Assembly (NCBI RefSeq): GCF_017897595.1
Contig: NZ_JAGKIK010000006.1
Coordinates: 124,001-188,000 of the forward strand
DNA length: 64,000 nt
Source of the DNA: Aquimarina sp. U1-2
GTDB lineage: Bacteria; Bacteroidota; Bacteroidia; Flavobacteriales; Flavobacteriaceae
Direction of reading: 5' to 3'
The notes beneath the pieces were generated by a model. It had not been told where the DNA came from and did no database searches. It was given only the letters and a program-made list of their open reading frames with translations. The translations under genes and the position numbers were made by a program. Every line of letters starts with the position of its first letter. The stretch's first letter is position 1. This document shows positions 28,530 to 38,624 of this stretch, in pieces.

Positions 28530-30266
28530 CTAATTATTTTTAAGTTTTTCGGCCTGTCCTGCCCAGTCATCGCGCTGTGCTCTTCCTGGGAAAGATCCTG
28601 TAATATTATCTAGTAAATCATATTCGCGCTCTGTCATTCTACTTACCTGATCAAACGTAAAGATTCCTATTTCGTTTAATTTTTTCTCCATAACAGGACC
28701 TATACCGTTTACTTTTTTCAGATCATCGGCAGTTTGAGTAGCAGGATCAAAGGTTCCTAAATTTTCGAGTAAGTCATCTAGCTGCTCGCTGGTTGCGGTA
28801 ATTACATTTGTAGTTTTTACATCCTTTTCTATAGTATCAGACGAAACTTTAACTCCAGCTTTTGGAAGTTGGTCTCTATGATCAATGCCCGCTTCTCTAA
28901 GTTTTTTATACTTTTCACCAGAAGACTTCAAAATGGTTTTTACCTCGGCCTGTGCAATTACCGGGAACGTTCGAGCATATAATAAAAATAGCACGAAAAA
29001 GAAACCAATAGTACCTATAAAAATCCCAATGTCTACAAAAGTTGGAGAGAACATCGTCCATGAAGATGGTAAGTAATCCCTATGTAATGAGGTAACAATG
29101 ATAACAAAACGCTCAAACCACATTCCAATATTTACTACAATAGAGATGATAAAAGAGAACATGATACTTCTTCTTAATTTTGGAAACCACATAAATTGCG
29201 GAGAGAATACATTACAGCTCATCATCGCCCAATATGCCCACCAATAGGGACCCGTTGCTCTATTTAAAAATGCGTATTGTTCATATTCTACCCCAGAATA
29301 CCATGCGATAAAAAGCTCGGTAATATAGGCAACCCCCACAATAGAACCTGTGATCATGATTACAATGTTCATTAATTCTATATGTTGGATCGTAATATAA
29401 TTTTCGAGGTTAGAAACTTTCCTCATAATAATAAGCAATGTATTTACCATAGCAAATCCAGAGAAAATAGCACCTGCCACAAAATAAGGTGGGAAAATCG
29501 TGGTATGCCAACCAGGAATTACCGATGTCGCAAAGTCAAAAGATACGATAGTATGTACAGAAAGTACAAGTGGTGTAGCCAAACCTGCTAAAACCAGAGA
29601 TACCTCTTCGAAACGCTGCCAATCTTTTGCTCTACCGCTCCAACCAAATGACAAAATACCATATATCTTTTTATTGAAAGGTGTAATAGCCCTATCTCTT
29701 ATCATAGCAAAATCAGGTAACAAACCAGTCCACCAAAATACTAAGGATACAGAAAGATAAGTAGATATCGCAAATACATCCCAAAGTAAAGGAGAATTAA
29801 AGTTAACCCAAAGAGATCCAAACTGATTGGGTATAGGGAGCACCCAATAGGCTAACCAGGGACGCCCCATGTGAATAATAGGAAACAATCCCGCCTGGAT
29901 AACCGAAAAGATAGTCATCGCCTCGGCAGATCGGTTAATCGCCATTCTCCACTTTTGGCGAAATAGTAATAATACAGCAGATATAAGTGTTCCTGCGTGT
30001 CCTATACCTACCCACCATACAAAGTTGGTAATATCCCAGGCCCAACCTACTGTTTTATTTAATCCCCAGGTACCTATACCCGTAGAAACTGTATATGTAA
30101 TACAGCCTATTCCCCATAGAAAAGCAATAAGCGCGATAGAAAAAACAATCCACCATGATTTATTGGCTTTACCTTCAACCGGTGCAGCCACATCGATAGT
30201 TACATCGTGATATGTTTTATCCCCGGTTACTAAAGGTTTTCTAATAGGTGCTTCGTAATGAGACAT
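28530..30266 (-). CDS. actC: Alternative complex III subunit ActC (NrfD/PsrC-like) with helix-hairpin-helix tail
   Basis: 578 residues. The first ~460 form a ten-helix NrfD/PsrC-type membrane subunit that takes part in quinol binding and probably proton translocation, with family segments such as GIGHAGTLISAVLLLFRQKWR and GRPWLAYWVLPIPNQ. The last ~100 residues are a soluble extension containing LKKVNGIGPVMEKKLNEIGI, a helix-hairpin-helix motif of the type seen in DNA-binding and ribosomal-protein tails, followed by FTFDQVSRMTEREYDLLD and a basic end. This tail is not part of the classical Rhodothermus ActC as I know it. The rest of the operon is canonical. Confidence 0.93.
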   Translation of the reverse strand: MSHYEAPIRKPLVTGDKTYHDVTIDVAAPVEGKANKSWWIVFSIALIAFLWGIGCITYTVSTGIGTWGLNKTVGWAWDITNFVWWVGIGHAGTLISAVLLLFRQKWRMAINRSAEAMTIFSVIQAGLFPIIHMGRPWLAYWVLPIPNQFGSLWVNFNSPLLWDVFAISTYLSVSLVFWWTGLLPDFAMIRDRAITPFNKKIYGILSFGWSGRAKDWQRFEEVSLVLAGLATPLVLSVHTIVSFDFATSVIPGWHTTIFPPYFVAGAIFSGFAMVNTLLIIMRKVSNLENYITIQHIELMNIVIMITGSIVGVAYITELFIAWYSGVEYEQYAFLNRATGPYWWAYWAMMSCNVFSPQFMWFPKLRRSIMFSFIISIVVNIGMWFERFVIIVTSLHRDYLPSSWTMFSPTFVDIGIFIGTIGFFFVLFLLYARTFPVIAQAEVKTILKSSGEKYKKLREAGIDHRDQLPKAGVKVSSDTIEKDVKTTNVITATSEQLDDLLENLGTFDPATQTADDLKKVNGIGPVMEKKLNEIGIFTFDQVSRMTEREYDLLDNITGSFPGRAQRDDWAGQAEKLKNN

Positions 30267-30304
30267 AATCCTTTATATATTGAATTAATTCTTTATTTAG
30301 TTAA

Positions 30305-33300
30305 TTAGGCTTCTGTAGTATTTCTTACTTTGGTTTGATACATTACATTGGGTTTTGTACCTACGTGCTCAAGTAAGTGATACATACGGTTATCTTCTTT
30401 AAGTTGTGCTACTTCACTGTCTTTATCATTAATATCTCCAAATACTATTGCACCCGAAGAACATGCAGAAGAACAAGCCGTTTTAAATTCGCCGTCTTTA
30501 ATCACTCTACCTTCTCGCTTGGCATCCAAAATAGTCTTTTGAGTCATTTGAATACACATCGAACATTTTTCCATAACCCCTCTTGAACGCACTGTAACGT
30601 CAGGATTAATTACCATTCTGCCCAAATCATTATTCATATGGTAGTCGAACTCGTCATTATTATTGTATAAGAACCAGTTGAATCTACGAACTTTGTACGG
30701 ACAGTTGTTTGCGCAGTATCTTGTTCCTACGCAACGATTGTATGCCATGTGATTTTGTCCCTGTCTACTGTGTGAAGAGGCTGCAACTGGGCATACTGTC
30801 TCACAAGGCGCATGATTACAATGCTGGCACATAACAGGCTGGAAGACAACTTGTGGATTATCAGCCGGAGTTTCCATTTTACCGAATTCTGATAATGAAC
30901 TTCCTAATCCTGAAATATTATCTTTTTTATTATTGTCTGATTCAAAACTATCTTGTGAAGAATAGTAACGGTCGATACGCAACCAATGCATATCGCGCGA
31001 TCTACGTATTTCAGTCTTACCTACTACCGGTACATTATTTTCTGCATGGCAGGCAATTACACAAGCGCCACACCCTGTACAAGCATTTAAATCTATAGAA
31101 AGATTGAAATGATGCCCTACAGAGCGATCAAATCCTTCCCAAAGATCTACTTCTGGAGAAGTAACTTCATATTCAATATGATTTTTACTTACTTCGGGAA
31201 CTGCATTCCATTCGTGTTTATCTTTGGTATTAAAGATTTCTAATGTAGTCTCTTTTACGATATCACCACGACCCATTAATGTATTGTGCAACTGCACACA
31301 AGCAAATTCATGAACCCCTTCTACTGCAGCTACTGAAACATTTTGAATTGCGTTAAAGTTCTGATATAAAGGATAGGCATTCACACCTACAATCATTTCT
31401 TCTTTAAGGCCTTTTGATTTACCATATCCTAATGCTAAACCTACTGAACCTTTGGCCTGACCCGGTTGTATGATTACAGGAACTACTACTTCTTTATCAC
31501 CTACCGTTACTTTAGCATAACTTCCATTTAACGCTCCGTTAGCTACATTTTCATTCATCAATCCTAAGACCTCTGCATCTGCTGCAGAAACAGTTAAATA
31601 ATTGTCCCAGGATGTTCTAGTGATAGGATCTGGCATTTCTTGCAACCAGGGATTACTAGCTTGCTGCCCATCGCCTAAAGAGACTTTGGTATATAAACTT
31701 AATTCTAATCCATTTGTTTTTGCGATAGAAAGTCTTCTCGCTGCAGCTCCTACATTGGGTCTCACTACCGTATTTATAGCCGCAGGCTCTGCACTAGTAG
31801 CATCACCTTCTGGCGCTTCTATAGTTTCTTCTAATTCTTGTTTTGGAAATACAGGTTTCACTAACACTCCATCATGTAATGCCTGATTCCAAGAAGTCCC
31901 TCCTAGAACACTTGTCCATGTATTTTCTATATAATCATGATATGATGATGAATTATTCGTCCACTTTAATAAGGTTTCTTGAAACTGACGTGTATCAAAT
32001 AGTGGTCTGATCGTGGGTTGCATCAAGCTATAACTTCCTTTTTTCAACTCTACATCTCCCCAGGATTCTAAGTAATGAGGTGTAGTCGCAACATATTGAC
32101 ATAAAGCCGAAGTTTCATCATCATGCATACTAAAAGCAACAGAAACTCCTGAACCGTTTATTTTGTCTAAGCCTGTTTTAAACTCTTCAGCATTTGGCAA
32201 AGAATACATAGGGTTTACACCTGCAATTAACAAACCACCAATGCGACCAGCATTCATATCTTTTACAAGTTGAGCAACAGCTTTGGCGTCTCCTTGTCTA
32301 ATCATTCGAGGCGTGTCCTCGTTGAAGGCCTTACTTCTAATAGCTTTATTTATAGCAAGTACTACGAGTTGAGCATCTACATCCTGAATACCAGAAACAA
32401 CTACCGCGTTACTACCTGCTTTTCTAATATGCTCTGAAGCTTTAATTACTTTTGCATCCAAATCTGCACCTAAAGAACTTTTAGATCCAGAACCGGTTAC
32501 ATATGCATACAAGGCCGCAAGTACTTGTTTCTGTTCTGATGGAGTAATTGCAATTCTGGTATCAGCATTAGCTCCGGTAAGGGACATATTAGATTCAAAC
32601 TGTATATGCTTAGACATCTTTCCGTTTTTCGGAATACGTCCTTTTGCATAACCACTATCATAACCTCCACCTTGCCAATCTCCCAAAAAGTCTGCTCCTA
32701 CACTTACAATAGTATTTACCTTAGAAAAATCGTAATCGGCTAAAGCTCGCTCTCCGTACATTTTCTCGTATGCATCTAACGCTTCGCTTTGTGAAACTGC
32801 ATCATAAACAACGTGAGCTACATTTGAATACTTAGCTTTAAATTCATTAATCAATTTTGATGTAGAAGGGCTTGCAAATGTTTGCGTAAGTACTACTATT
32901 TTTTTCCCTCCTAGAGATCTGAGTTTTGCACCTACTTCTTTATCTAAGTCTTTCCAACTAATATCTTCGCCAGCTTTTTTCGGTCCTTGAAGACGAGAAT
33001 TATCATACAAAGACAACACAGAAGCATGTACTCTTGCATTCGCATGACCATTAGAAGTAGCAAGATTATTGTTCTCTATCTTTATAGGCCTGCCCTCTCT
33101 TGTTCTAATTAGAACACTTGCAAAATCAAAACCATCAGCAATTGTAGTTGCGTAATAGTTTGCAACCCCAGGAATTATTCTTTCTGGCTGCACTACGTAA
33201 GGAATAGATTTTTTTACAGGTCCTTCACATGCAGCCAATGTGGCTGCTGCGGTACTAAAACCTACATATTTAAGAAAATCACGTCTGGAGGTTGAAGAAC

Positions 33301-33439
33301 TCTCTAGCGATGATTTATTCCCTAAAAACTCATCTGTTGGAATTTCCTGAACAAATTCGTTTTGTTGTAGCGTCTCAACAATAGAGCTGTTATCGTTTAG
33401 CTCTTCAACACTTTTCCAGTATTTCTTGTTTGATGACAT
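30305..33439 (-). CDS. actB: Alternative complex III subunit ActB, iron-sulfur protein
   Basis: 1,044 residues. A twin-arginine signal (SRRDFLKYVGFSTAAATLAAC, Arg52-Arg53) ends in a lipobox-like Cys71. The middle (about 75-720) resembles a molybdopterin oxidoreductase fold that in Act complexes binds no molybdenum. The C-terminal part holds four cysteine clusters: CTGCGACVIACH, CQHCNHAPCETVCP, CVGTRYCANNCPYKVRRFNW and CSMCIQ...CSSACSSGA, fitting three [4Fe-4S] and one [3Fe-4S] centre. It passes electrons from the quinol site to ActA haems. Second gene of the operon. Confidence 0.95.
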   Translation of the reverse strand: MSSNKKYWKSVEELNDNSSIVETLQQNEFVQEIPTDEFLGNKSSLESSSTSRRDFLKYVGFSTAAATLAACEGPVKKSIPYVVQPERIIPGVANYYATTIADGFDFASVLIRTREGRPIKIENNNLATSNGHANARVHASVLSLYDNSRLQGPKKAGEDISWKDLDKEVGAKLRSLGGKKIVVLTQTFASPSTSKLINEFKAKYSNVAHVVYDAVSQSEALDAYEKMYGERALADYDFSKVNTIVSVGADFLGDWQGGGYDSGYAKGRIPKNGKMSKHIQFESNMSLTGANADTRIAITPSEQKQVLAALYAYVTGSGSKSSLGADLDAKVIKASEHIRKAGSNAVVVSGIQDVDAQLVVLAINKAIRSKAFNEDTPRMIRQGDAKAVAQLVKDMNAGRIGGLLIAGVNPMYSLPNAEEFKTGLDKINGSGVSVAFSMHDDETSALCQYVATTPHYLESWGDVELKKGSYSLMQPTIRPLFDTRQFQETLLKWTNNSSSYHDYIENTWTSVLGGTSWNQALHDGVLVKPVFPKQELEETIEAPEGDATSAEPAAINTVVRPNVGAAARRLSIAKTNGLELSLYTKVSLGDGQQASNPWLQEMPDPITRTSWDNYLTVSAADAEVLGLMNENVANGALNGSYAKVTVGDKEVVVPVIIQPGQAKGSVGLALGYGKSKGLKEEMIVGVNAYPLYQNFNAIQNVSVAAVEGVHEFACVQLHNTLMGRGDIVKETTLEIFNTKDKHEWNAVPEVSKNHIEYEVTSPEVDLWEGFDRSVGHHFNLSIDLNACTGCGACVIACHAENNVPVVGKTEIRRSRDMHWLRIDRYYSSQDSFESDNNKKDNISGLGSSLSEFGKMETPADNPQVVFQPVMCQHCNHAPCETVCPVAASSHSRQGQNHMAYNRCVGTRYCANNCPYKVRRFNWFLYNNNDEFDYHMNNDLGRMVINPDVTVRSRGVMEKCSMCIQMTQKTILDAKREGRVIKDGEFKTACSSACSSGAIVFGDINDKDSEVAQLKEDNRMYHLLEHVGTKPNVMYQTKVRNTTEA

Positions 33440-33489
33440 ATATAATTGATATTAGCTTCTTACTAGTTTCCGAAATCGGATAATTGTTA

Positions 33490-34815
33490 TTAATAGTGGC
33501 ACTTACCACATTCTAAACCACCCATTTGAGCAGCAGTTAACTGGTCGACGCCGTATTTCTTTGAAAGTTCTTTATGAATTTTTTCATAATATTCATTACC
33601 AGCAACCTTGATATTTGTCTCTCTATGACAATTGATACACCATCCCATGGTTAGCGGAGCGTGTTGATACATAATTTCCATCTCTTCTACAGGACCATGA
33701 CAGGTTTGACATGCTACTCCAGCCACACTAACATGTTGAGAATGGTTGAAATAAGCAAAGTCAGGTAAGTTATGAATTCGAACCCATTTTACTGGTTCTG
33801 TTTCTCCTGTATAGGACTGTGTATTTTGATCCCAACCTACTGCCTTATACAATTTTTGAATTTCACCATCGTAGAATTCTTTTGAATATTCTTCAGTCGC
33901 TGTTGATTCAGCAACCTCAGCAATAGCTTTATGACAGTTCATACAAACGTTTAAAGACGGTATCCCAGAATGTTTTGAAACTCTGGCAGAAGAGTGACAG
34001 TATTTACATTCTATTTTATTCGCTCCTGCGTGAATTTTGTGAGAGTAATGTATAGGTTGAATAGGAGCATATCCCTGATCAATACCAACCTGCATAAAAT
34101 AACCATATACAAAATATCCACTGGCTAATAACAGCAATATCACTGTTACCAGTACCAAAAATTGATTCTGAACAAAAGCCTTCCAGATAGGCGTTCTAGG
34201 TTCTGGCTCTGGCAATACCACGTTATTAGCTGCTGCAAAACTTCTTAGTGTTTTATTCACTAAGAAAAGTACAACCATGAGCATCAAGAATACAAGTGCT
34301 AGTACTACTAAGATAACATCAATAGAAACACCACTACCTGAAGCACTTCCACCATCACCAGTTGTAGTAGTGGCTGCCGTTGCAGGAGGATCTGCTTTTG
34401 GCACCATCACATATGCCAATATATTATCAATATCGGTATTGGACAGCTGTGGAAAAGCATTCATAGCTGTTTTGTTATACTCTTCATAGATAGCCACTGC
34501 TCGAGGATCACCAGAGGCAATCATTGCTGCACTATTTTTTATCCAAGAATATAACCACTCTCTCTCATATTTATCTGCTACCCCAAATAATGCCGGACCA
34601 ACAGCTCTTTTATAACGTTTATGACAAGCCGCGCAAAGTGATTTGAACAACTCTTCTCCTTTCGCAACATCTCCTCCAGATGAAGCCTCTTCTGCTACAG
34701 CAACCTCAGTTGTCGCTTCTTCCTGTCCAAAAACAGGAGTAAGTAGCGTAAATAAAAAAACAGTTCCTAGAAATAGGATTTTGAAGGCTGAATTTCGGTA
34801 TTGAACCTGTTTCAT
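33490..34815 (-). CDS. actA: Alternative complex III subunit ActA, six-haem cytochrome c
   Basis: About 441 residues from MKQVQYRNSAFK; the upstream ATG at 34893 would remove the signal peptide from the N-terminus. A signal peptide (ILFLGTVFLFTLLTPVFGQ) is followed by a class I cytochrome c domain with CAACH, then two membrane helices and a pentahaem domain with CKYCH, CMNCH, CQTCH, CINCH and CGKCH (the last at the C-terminus). Classical ActA has five haems, so this protein looks like a monohaem cytochrome fused to it. It heads the eight-gene respiratory operon. Confidence 0.93.
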   Translation of the reverse strand: MKQVQYRNSAFKILFLGTVFLFTLLTPVFGQEEATTEVAVAEEASSGGDVAKGEELFKSLCAACHKRYKRAVGPALFGVADKYEREWLYSWIKNSAAMIASGDPRAVAIYEEYNKTAMNAFPQLSNTDIDNILAYVMVPKADPPATAATTTTGDGGSASGSGVSIDVILVVLALVFLMLMVVLFLVNKTLRSFAAANNVVLPEPEPRTPIWKAFVQNQFLVLVTVILLLLASGYFVYGYFMQVGIDQGYAPIQPIHYSHKIHAGANKIECKYCHSSARVSKHSGIPSLNVCMNCHKAIAEVAESTATEEYSKEFYDGEIQKLYKAVGWDQNTQSYTGETEPVKWVRIHNLPDFAYFNHSQHVSVAGVACQTCHGPVEEMEIMYQHAPLTMGWCINCHRETNIKVAGNEYYEKIHKELSKKYGVDQLTAAQMGGLECGKCHY

Positions 34816-34907
34816 ATGATTACGTAGAATTATCGTCTTAACTTTGGTATGGTTTTTTCTATTTTTGTGAACTAAAAACATAAAAACCGACACTTTTAAT
34901 TCGACAG

Positions 34908-34915
34908 CAAAAGTA
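34908..34915 (-). promoter_or_regulatory. -7 box candidate for the act-cox operon
   Basis: Minus-strand TACTTTTG fits TAnnTTTG and lies about 93 nt upstream of the chosen actA ATG. If used, transcription would start near 34900. That mRNA would still contain the 34893 ATG, so the box does not decide the start. No TTG at the right distance. Confidence 0.4.
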
Positions 34916-35038
34916 CTATAATAAGTCGATTTTAGAAATGCTACAGAAGCGTTAACAGGTAATTTATAATAATTCTAAATAATAATTTTTGATAATTTTG
35001 AGTTATTAAACTTTACCTTTACACCAAATTAATTTGTA

Positions 35039-35497
35039 ATGAGAATGTTAAACATTAAATCTCTTATTTTTAGTACTATTTTTTACGCAACCGGCATTTT
35101 TTTTGTGGCTGCACAGAGTCCTTCAAATTCTTCTGATACATTACTTGACGGAAGCAATTTTACACCAATAACATACACCAAACAACCCGAGGCCTTTGTA
35201 ACCGTTAATCAAGACCCTAGAATTAAAATATTGCTTAATCTGAAATCCAAGATGGATAAAGAGGGAGAATTTAGTGACCGCTATAAAATTCAACTCTATT
35301 ATGGCAATTTGAAACAGGCTAATGAGATTATGACATCGTCTAAAGAGGCTTTTCCTCAATGGGATGCTACCATAAGATGGGAAACCCCTAATTACAAAGT
35401 CTGGATTGGAAATTACCGTACAAGACTAGAAGCAGATAGAGCTCTTAAAGAAATACATACGAAATTTCCCAGCGCTTTTATTTTCAAACCTGAATAA
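35039..35497 (+). CDS. Secreted SPOR-domain protein
   Basis: 152 residues. The signal peptide is LIFSTIFYATGIFFVAAQ, so the protein is exported. The C-terminal ~75 residues have the SPOR pattern: RYKIQLYYGNLKQANEIMTSSKEAFPQW, then YKVWIGNYRTRLEADRALKEI and FPSAFIFKP. SPOR domains bind denuded glycan strands of peptidoglycan, often at the septum. It lies alone between the divergent act operon and the convergent infB gene; nothing nearby narrows its role. Confidence 0.88.
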   Translation: MRMLNIKSLIFSTIFYATGIFFVAAQSPSNSSDTLLDGSNFTPITYTKQPEAFVTVNQDPRIKILLNLKSKMDKEGEFSDRYKIQLYYGNLKQANEIMTSSKEAFPQWDATIRWETPNYKVWIGNYRTRLEADRALKEIHTKFPSAFIFKPE

Positions 35498-35760
35498 CAA
35501 AACTGATTACATCATTTCTGGTTCAACGATTATTACGTCAATTTCAACTTTTCCTTATTGCTTCACTTGAGTTGTATTGTTAATCTATTAATTTTTAGAA
35601 ATCTTGTTTTGTTTCAGTCATCTTATGCAAGGTTGAAGGATTATTTTTAGGTTCATGAGTCAAGTCTCAACTTCGCTCAACCACACTGTAGTACTATAAT
35701 ATCTTGTCTCGATAGGCAGCTAACTACTGACCTCTAATTCTTTAAATCAGTTCACCATTA

Positions 35761-35799
35761 ATCCAAAAAAAGCCATGAAAATCAAGGCTTTTTTTGGAT
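35761..35799 (-). terminator. Terminator of rimP-nusA-infB, probably bidirectional
   Basis: ATCCAAAAAAAGCC (35761-35774) and GGCTTTTTTTGGAT (35786-35799) make a perfect 14-bp stem with an 11-nt loop, starting 16 bases past the infB stop. Both strands carry T-rich arms, so it may also stop rightward transcripts from the SPOR gene. Confidence 0.8.
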
Positions 35800-35814
35800 T
35801 GTGAAAAATTCTCA

Positions 35815-38580
35815 CTATAGTTTTTTCTTAACAGCTACTTCTTGATAAGCTTCTACGATATCTCCTTCTTTAACGTCATTATAATTTTTGATTTGCAGAC
35901 CACAATCATAACCTTTACTTACTTCCTTTACATCGTCTTTAAATCGCTTTAGAGAAGCTAATTCTCCTGTATAAACTACTACACCTTCTCTTATCAAACG
36001 AATTCCAGAATTTCTGAAAATCTTACCGGTTTGCACCATACATCCTGCTATTGTTCCTACTTTAGAAATCTTAAACGTTTCTCTAATTTCTGCAGTACCT
36101 GTAATCTCTTCTTTCATTTCTGGAGAAAGCATCCCCTCCATAGCATCTTTGAGATCATTAATAGCATCATAGATGATTGAGTATGTTCTGATGTCTATTT
36201 CTTCTTTATCAGCAACTTGTCTTGCGTTACCCGCAGGTCTAACATTAAATCCAATAATAATTGCATCAGATGCAGAAGCTAGTAAAACATCGCTTTCTGT
36301 AATGGCTCCAACAGCCTTATGAATAATATTAACATGTATCTCTTCTGTCGATAATTTTTGGAATGAGTCTGTTAACGCTTCTACAGAACCATCAACATCT
36401 CCTTTGAGAATAATATTTAATTCTTTAAAATCTCCTAAAGCAATTCTTCTACCGATCTCATCTAGCGTAATATGTCGTTGTGTACGAACAGACTGTTCTC
36501 TATGTAATTGTGCACGTTTGGATGCTATATCCTTGGCTTCACGCTCGTCTTCTAGCACATTAAACTTATCTCCTGCTTGAGGCGCCCCATCTAATCCCAG
36601 AATGGAAACTGGCGTCGACGGACCTGCTTCTTTTACGTCTTTTCCACGTTCGTCTTGCATTGCCTTTATCTTACCGCTATTTTTACCAGCCAGCACATAG
36701 TCTCCAATACGTAATGTCCCCGCTTGCACTAAGATAGTAGATACATATCCCCGACCTTTATCCAAAAAAGCCTCGACTACGGTACCCGTGGCTAAACGAT
36801 CAGGGTTTGCCTTGAGCTCGAGGATTTCAGCTTCTAATAACACTTTTTCAAGTAATTCTTTCACCCCGGTTCCAGTTTTTGCGGATATATCATGAGACTG
36901 AATTTTTCCTCCCCAATCTTCTACAAGTAAATTCATAGAAGCTAACTTTTCCTTAATTTTTTCAGGATTTGCTTCTGGCCTATCTACTTTATTGATTGCA
37001 AATACAATAGGTACCCCTGCTGCTTGCGCATGACTAATGGCTTCTTTAGTTTGTGGCATTACATCATCATCTGCTGCGATAACAATTATCGCTAAATCTG
37101 TAACCTGAGCACCACGCGCTCGCATTGCGGTAAAGGCTTCGTGACCCGGTGTATCCAGAAATGCGATTTTTTGACCGCTATCTAGCTGTACTCCGTATGC
37201 GCCAATATGCTGAGTAATACCACCACTCTCTCCGGCAATAACATTTTCTTCTCTTATATAGTCAAGTAACGAAGTTTTACCATGATCTACATGACCCATT
37301 ACAGTTACGATAGGCGCTCTAGAGACCATGTCTTCTGGATCATCGATAACCTCTTCTATAGATTCTTCGATATCTGCAGTAACAAAATTAACTTCGTATC
37401 CAAATTCTTCAGCTACGATAGATAATGTTTCTGCATCTAAACGCTGATTCATGGTTACCATGATGCCCAAAGACATACACGCAGATATTACCTCGGTTGT
37501 AGAAACACTCATCATTGTAGCTACTTCAGAAACTGTAACAAACTCTGTAACCTTAAGTACTTTACTTTCCTGTTCTTGCTGTGCTACATCATCTTCTGCT
37601 TTTTGACGGTGTTGATCTCTTTTATCCCTACGGTATTTGGCTGCTTTAGACTTGTTAGATTTACCCTGTAATTTCTCTAAAGTCTCTCTAACTTGTTTTT
37701 GTACTTCTTCTTCGCTTGGTTCTTCTTTTACGATAGGAGGTCTTTTTCCTTTTGCCGGTCCACGACCTCGACCACCTTGACCACGGTTTCCGCCCCCTGG
37801 TCTTCCGCCTCCGCCTTGAACTCCGCCGCTATCTTTACTAATTCTTCTGCGACGTTTCTTAGCATCAGTTCCTGCACCTGTCTTTTTATCAGACTTGTCG
37901 TCCTTCTTTTTTGACGGTTTTTTAAACTGTGTTAGATCTATTTTTTGACCAGTAAAGTTAGGGCCATCTAATTTCTTGTATTGTGTTTTTACGGTATCTG
38001 TTTCTGTAGCATCTTCTACCTTGGTAGCTTTTGGTTCTTCTTTTTTGGAAACAGTTTCAACCGGCTTTTCATGTTTTTCTTCCCTTGGAGGGGCTGGTTT
38101 GGTAATTTTGATTCCCTTTTTGACCGGTCGATTAGATATTGTCTCGGGTTGTTTATCTTTTACCACCTCTTTTTTAGCAGTCGCATCGATTTTTTCTTCG
38201 GGCTGTGATGCTTTTTCTGCTTTTTTCCTATTTAGCTCTATTTTTCCTACCTGCTTAGGACCACTTAATTGAGCTTTGGCTTTTACGACTTCACGAGCTT
38301 CGGCTTGCTTACGCTTCTCTTCCTGTTCATGCTCGATCTGCACACGTAGCGCTTCTTTCTCCTTTCTTTTCTCTTCTCCAACCTCTTTTGAAGCTACTTT
38401 TTTACTCTTGTCTGTTTGAAATTCATCGTACAGGAGCTGATAAATATCTTCAGAAATTTTTGTGGTAGGACGTGCATCAATATCATGACCTTTTGAACTC
38501 AAAAAGTCAACAGCCCGATCTAGCGAGATATTGAATTCACGTAATACCTTATTTAATCTCATTGTTTTTGCTTCAGCCAT
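35815..38580 (-). CDS. infB: Translation initiation factor IF-2
   Basis: 921 residues. It places initiator tRNA on the ribosome as a GTPase. The IF2 N-terminal subdomain is at 1-55 ([20 protein letters not shown]), then a long Lys/Glu/Gly-rich disordered segment (about 60-340, including a [19 protein letters not shown] stretch), then the G domain with [17 protein letters not shown] and NKVD, followed by domains II-IV (end [12 protein letters not shown]). It is the last gene of the rimP-nusA-infB operon. Confidence 0.98.
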   Translation of the reverse strand: MAEAKTMRLNKVLREFNISLDRAVDFLSSKGHDIDARPTTKISEDIYQLLYDEFQTDKSKKVASKEVGEEKRKEKEALRVQIEHEQEEKRKQAEAREVVKAKAQLSGPKQVGKIELNRKKAEKASQPEEKIDATAKKEVVKDKQPETISNRPVKKGIKITKPAPPREEKHEKPVETVSKKEEPKATKVEDATETDTVKTQYKKLDGPNFTGQKIDLTQFKKPSKKKDDKSDKKTGAGTDAKKRRRRISKDSGGVQGGGGRPGGGNRGQGGRGRGPAKGKRPPIVKEEPSEEEVQKQVRETLEKLQGKSNKSKAAKYRRDKRDQHRQKAEDDVAQQEQESKVLKVTEFVTVSEVATMMSVSTTEVISACMSLGIMVTMNQRLDAETLSIVAEEFGYEVNFVTADIEESIEEVIDDPEDMVSRAPIVTVMGHVDHGKTSLLDYIREENVIAGESGGITQHIGAYGVQLDSGQKIAFLDTPGHEAFTAMRARGAQVTDLAIIVIAADDDVMPQTKEAISHAQAAGVPIVFAINKVDRPEANPEKIKEKLASMNLLVEDWGGKIQSHDISAKTGTGVKELLEKVLLEAEILELKANPDRLATGTVVEAFLDKGRGYVSTILVQAGTLRIGDYVLAGKNSGKIKAMQDERGKDVKEAGPSTPVSILGLDGAPQAGDKFNVLEDEREAKDIASKRAQLHREQSVRTQRHITLDEIGRRIALGDFKELNIILKGDVDGSVEALTDSFQKLSTEEIHVNIIHKAVGAITESDVLLASASDAIIIGFNVRPAGNARQVADKEEIDIRTYSIIYDAINDLKDAMEGMLSPEMKEEITGTAEIRETFKISKVGTIAGCMVQTGKIFRNSGIRLIREGVVVYTGELASLKRFKDDVKEVSKGYDCGLQIKNYNDVKEGDIVEAYQEVAVKKKL

Positions 38581-38624
38581 AAATGCCTTTTATTTTATGC
38601 TCAAATATAATTTAATTGAGTTTA

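Noticed and set aside
22946..34815. The eight-gene respiratory block as a new system
   Set aside because: Gene order and motifs match the known alternative complex III-oxidase operon; only the ActC tail and ActA fusion are unusual.
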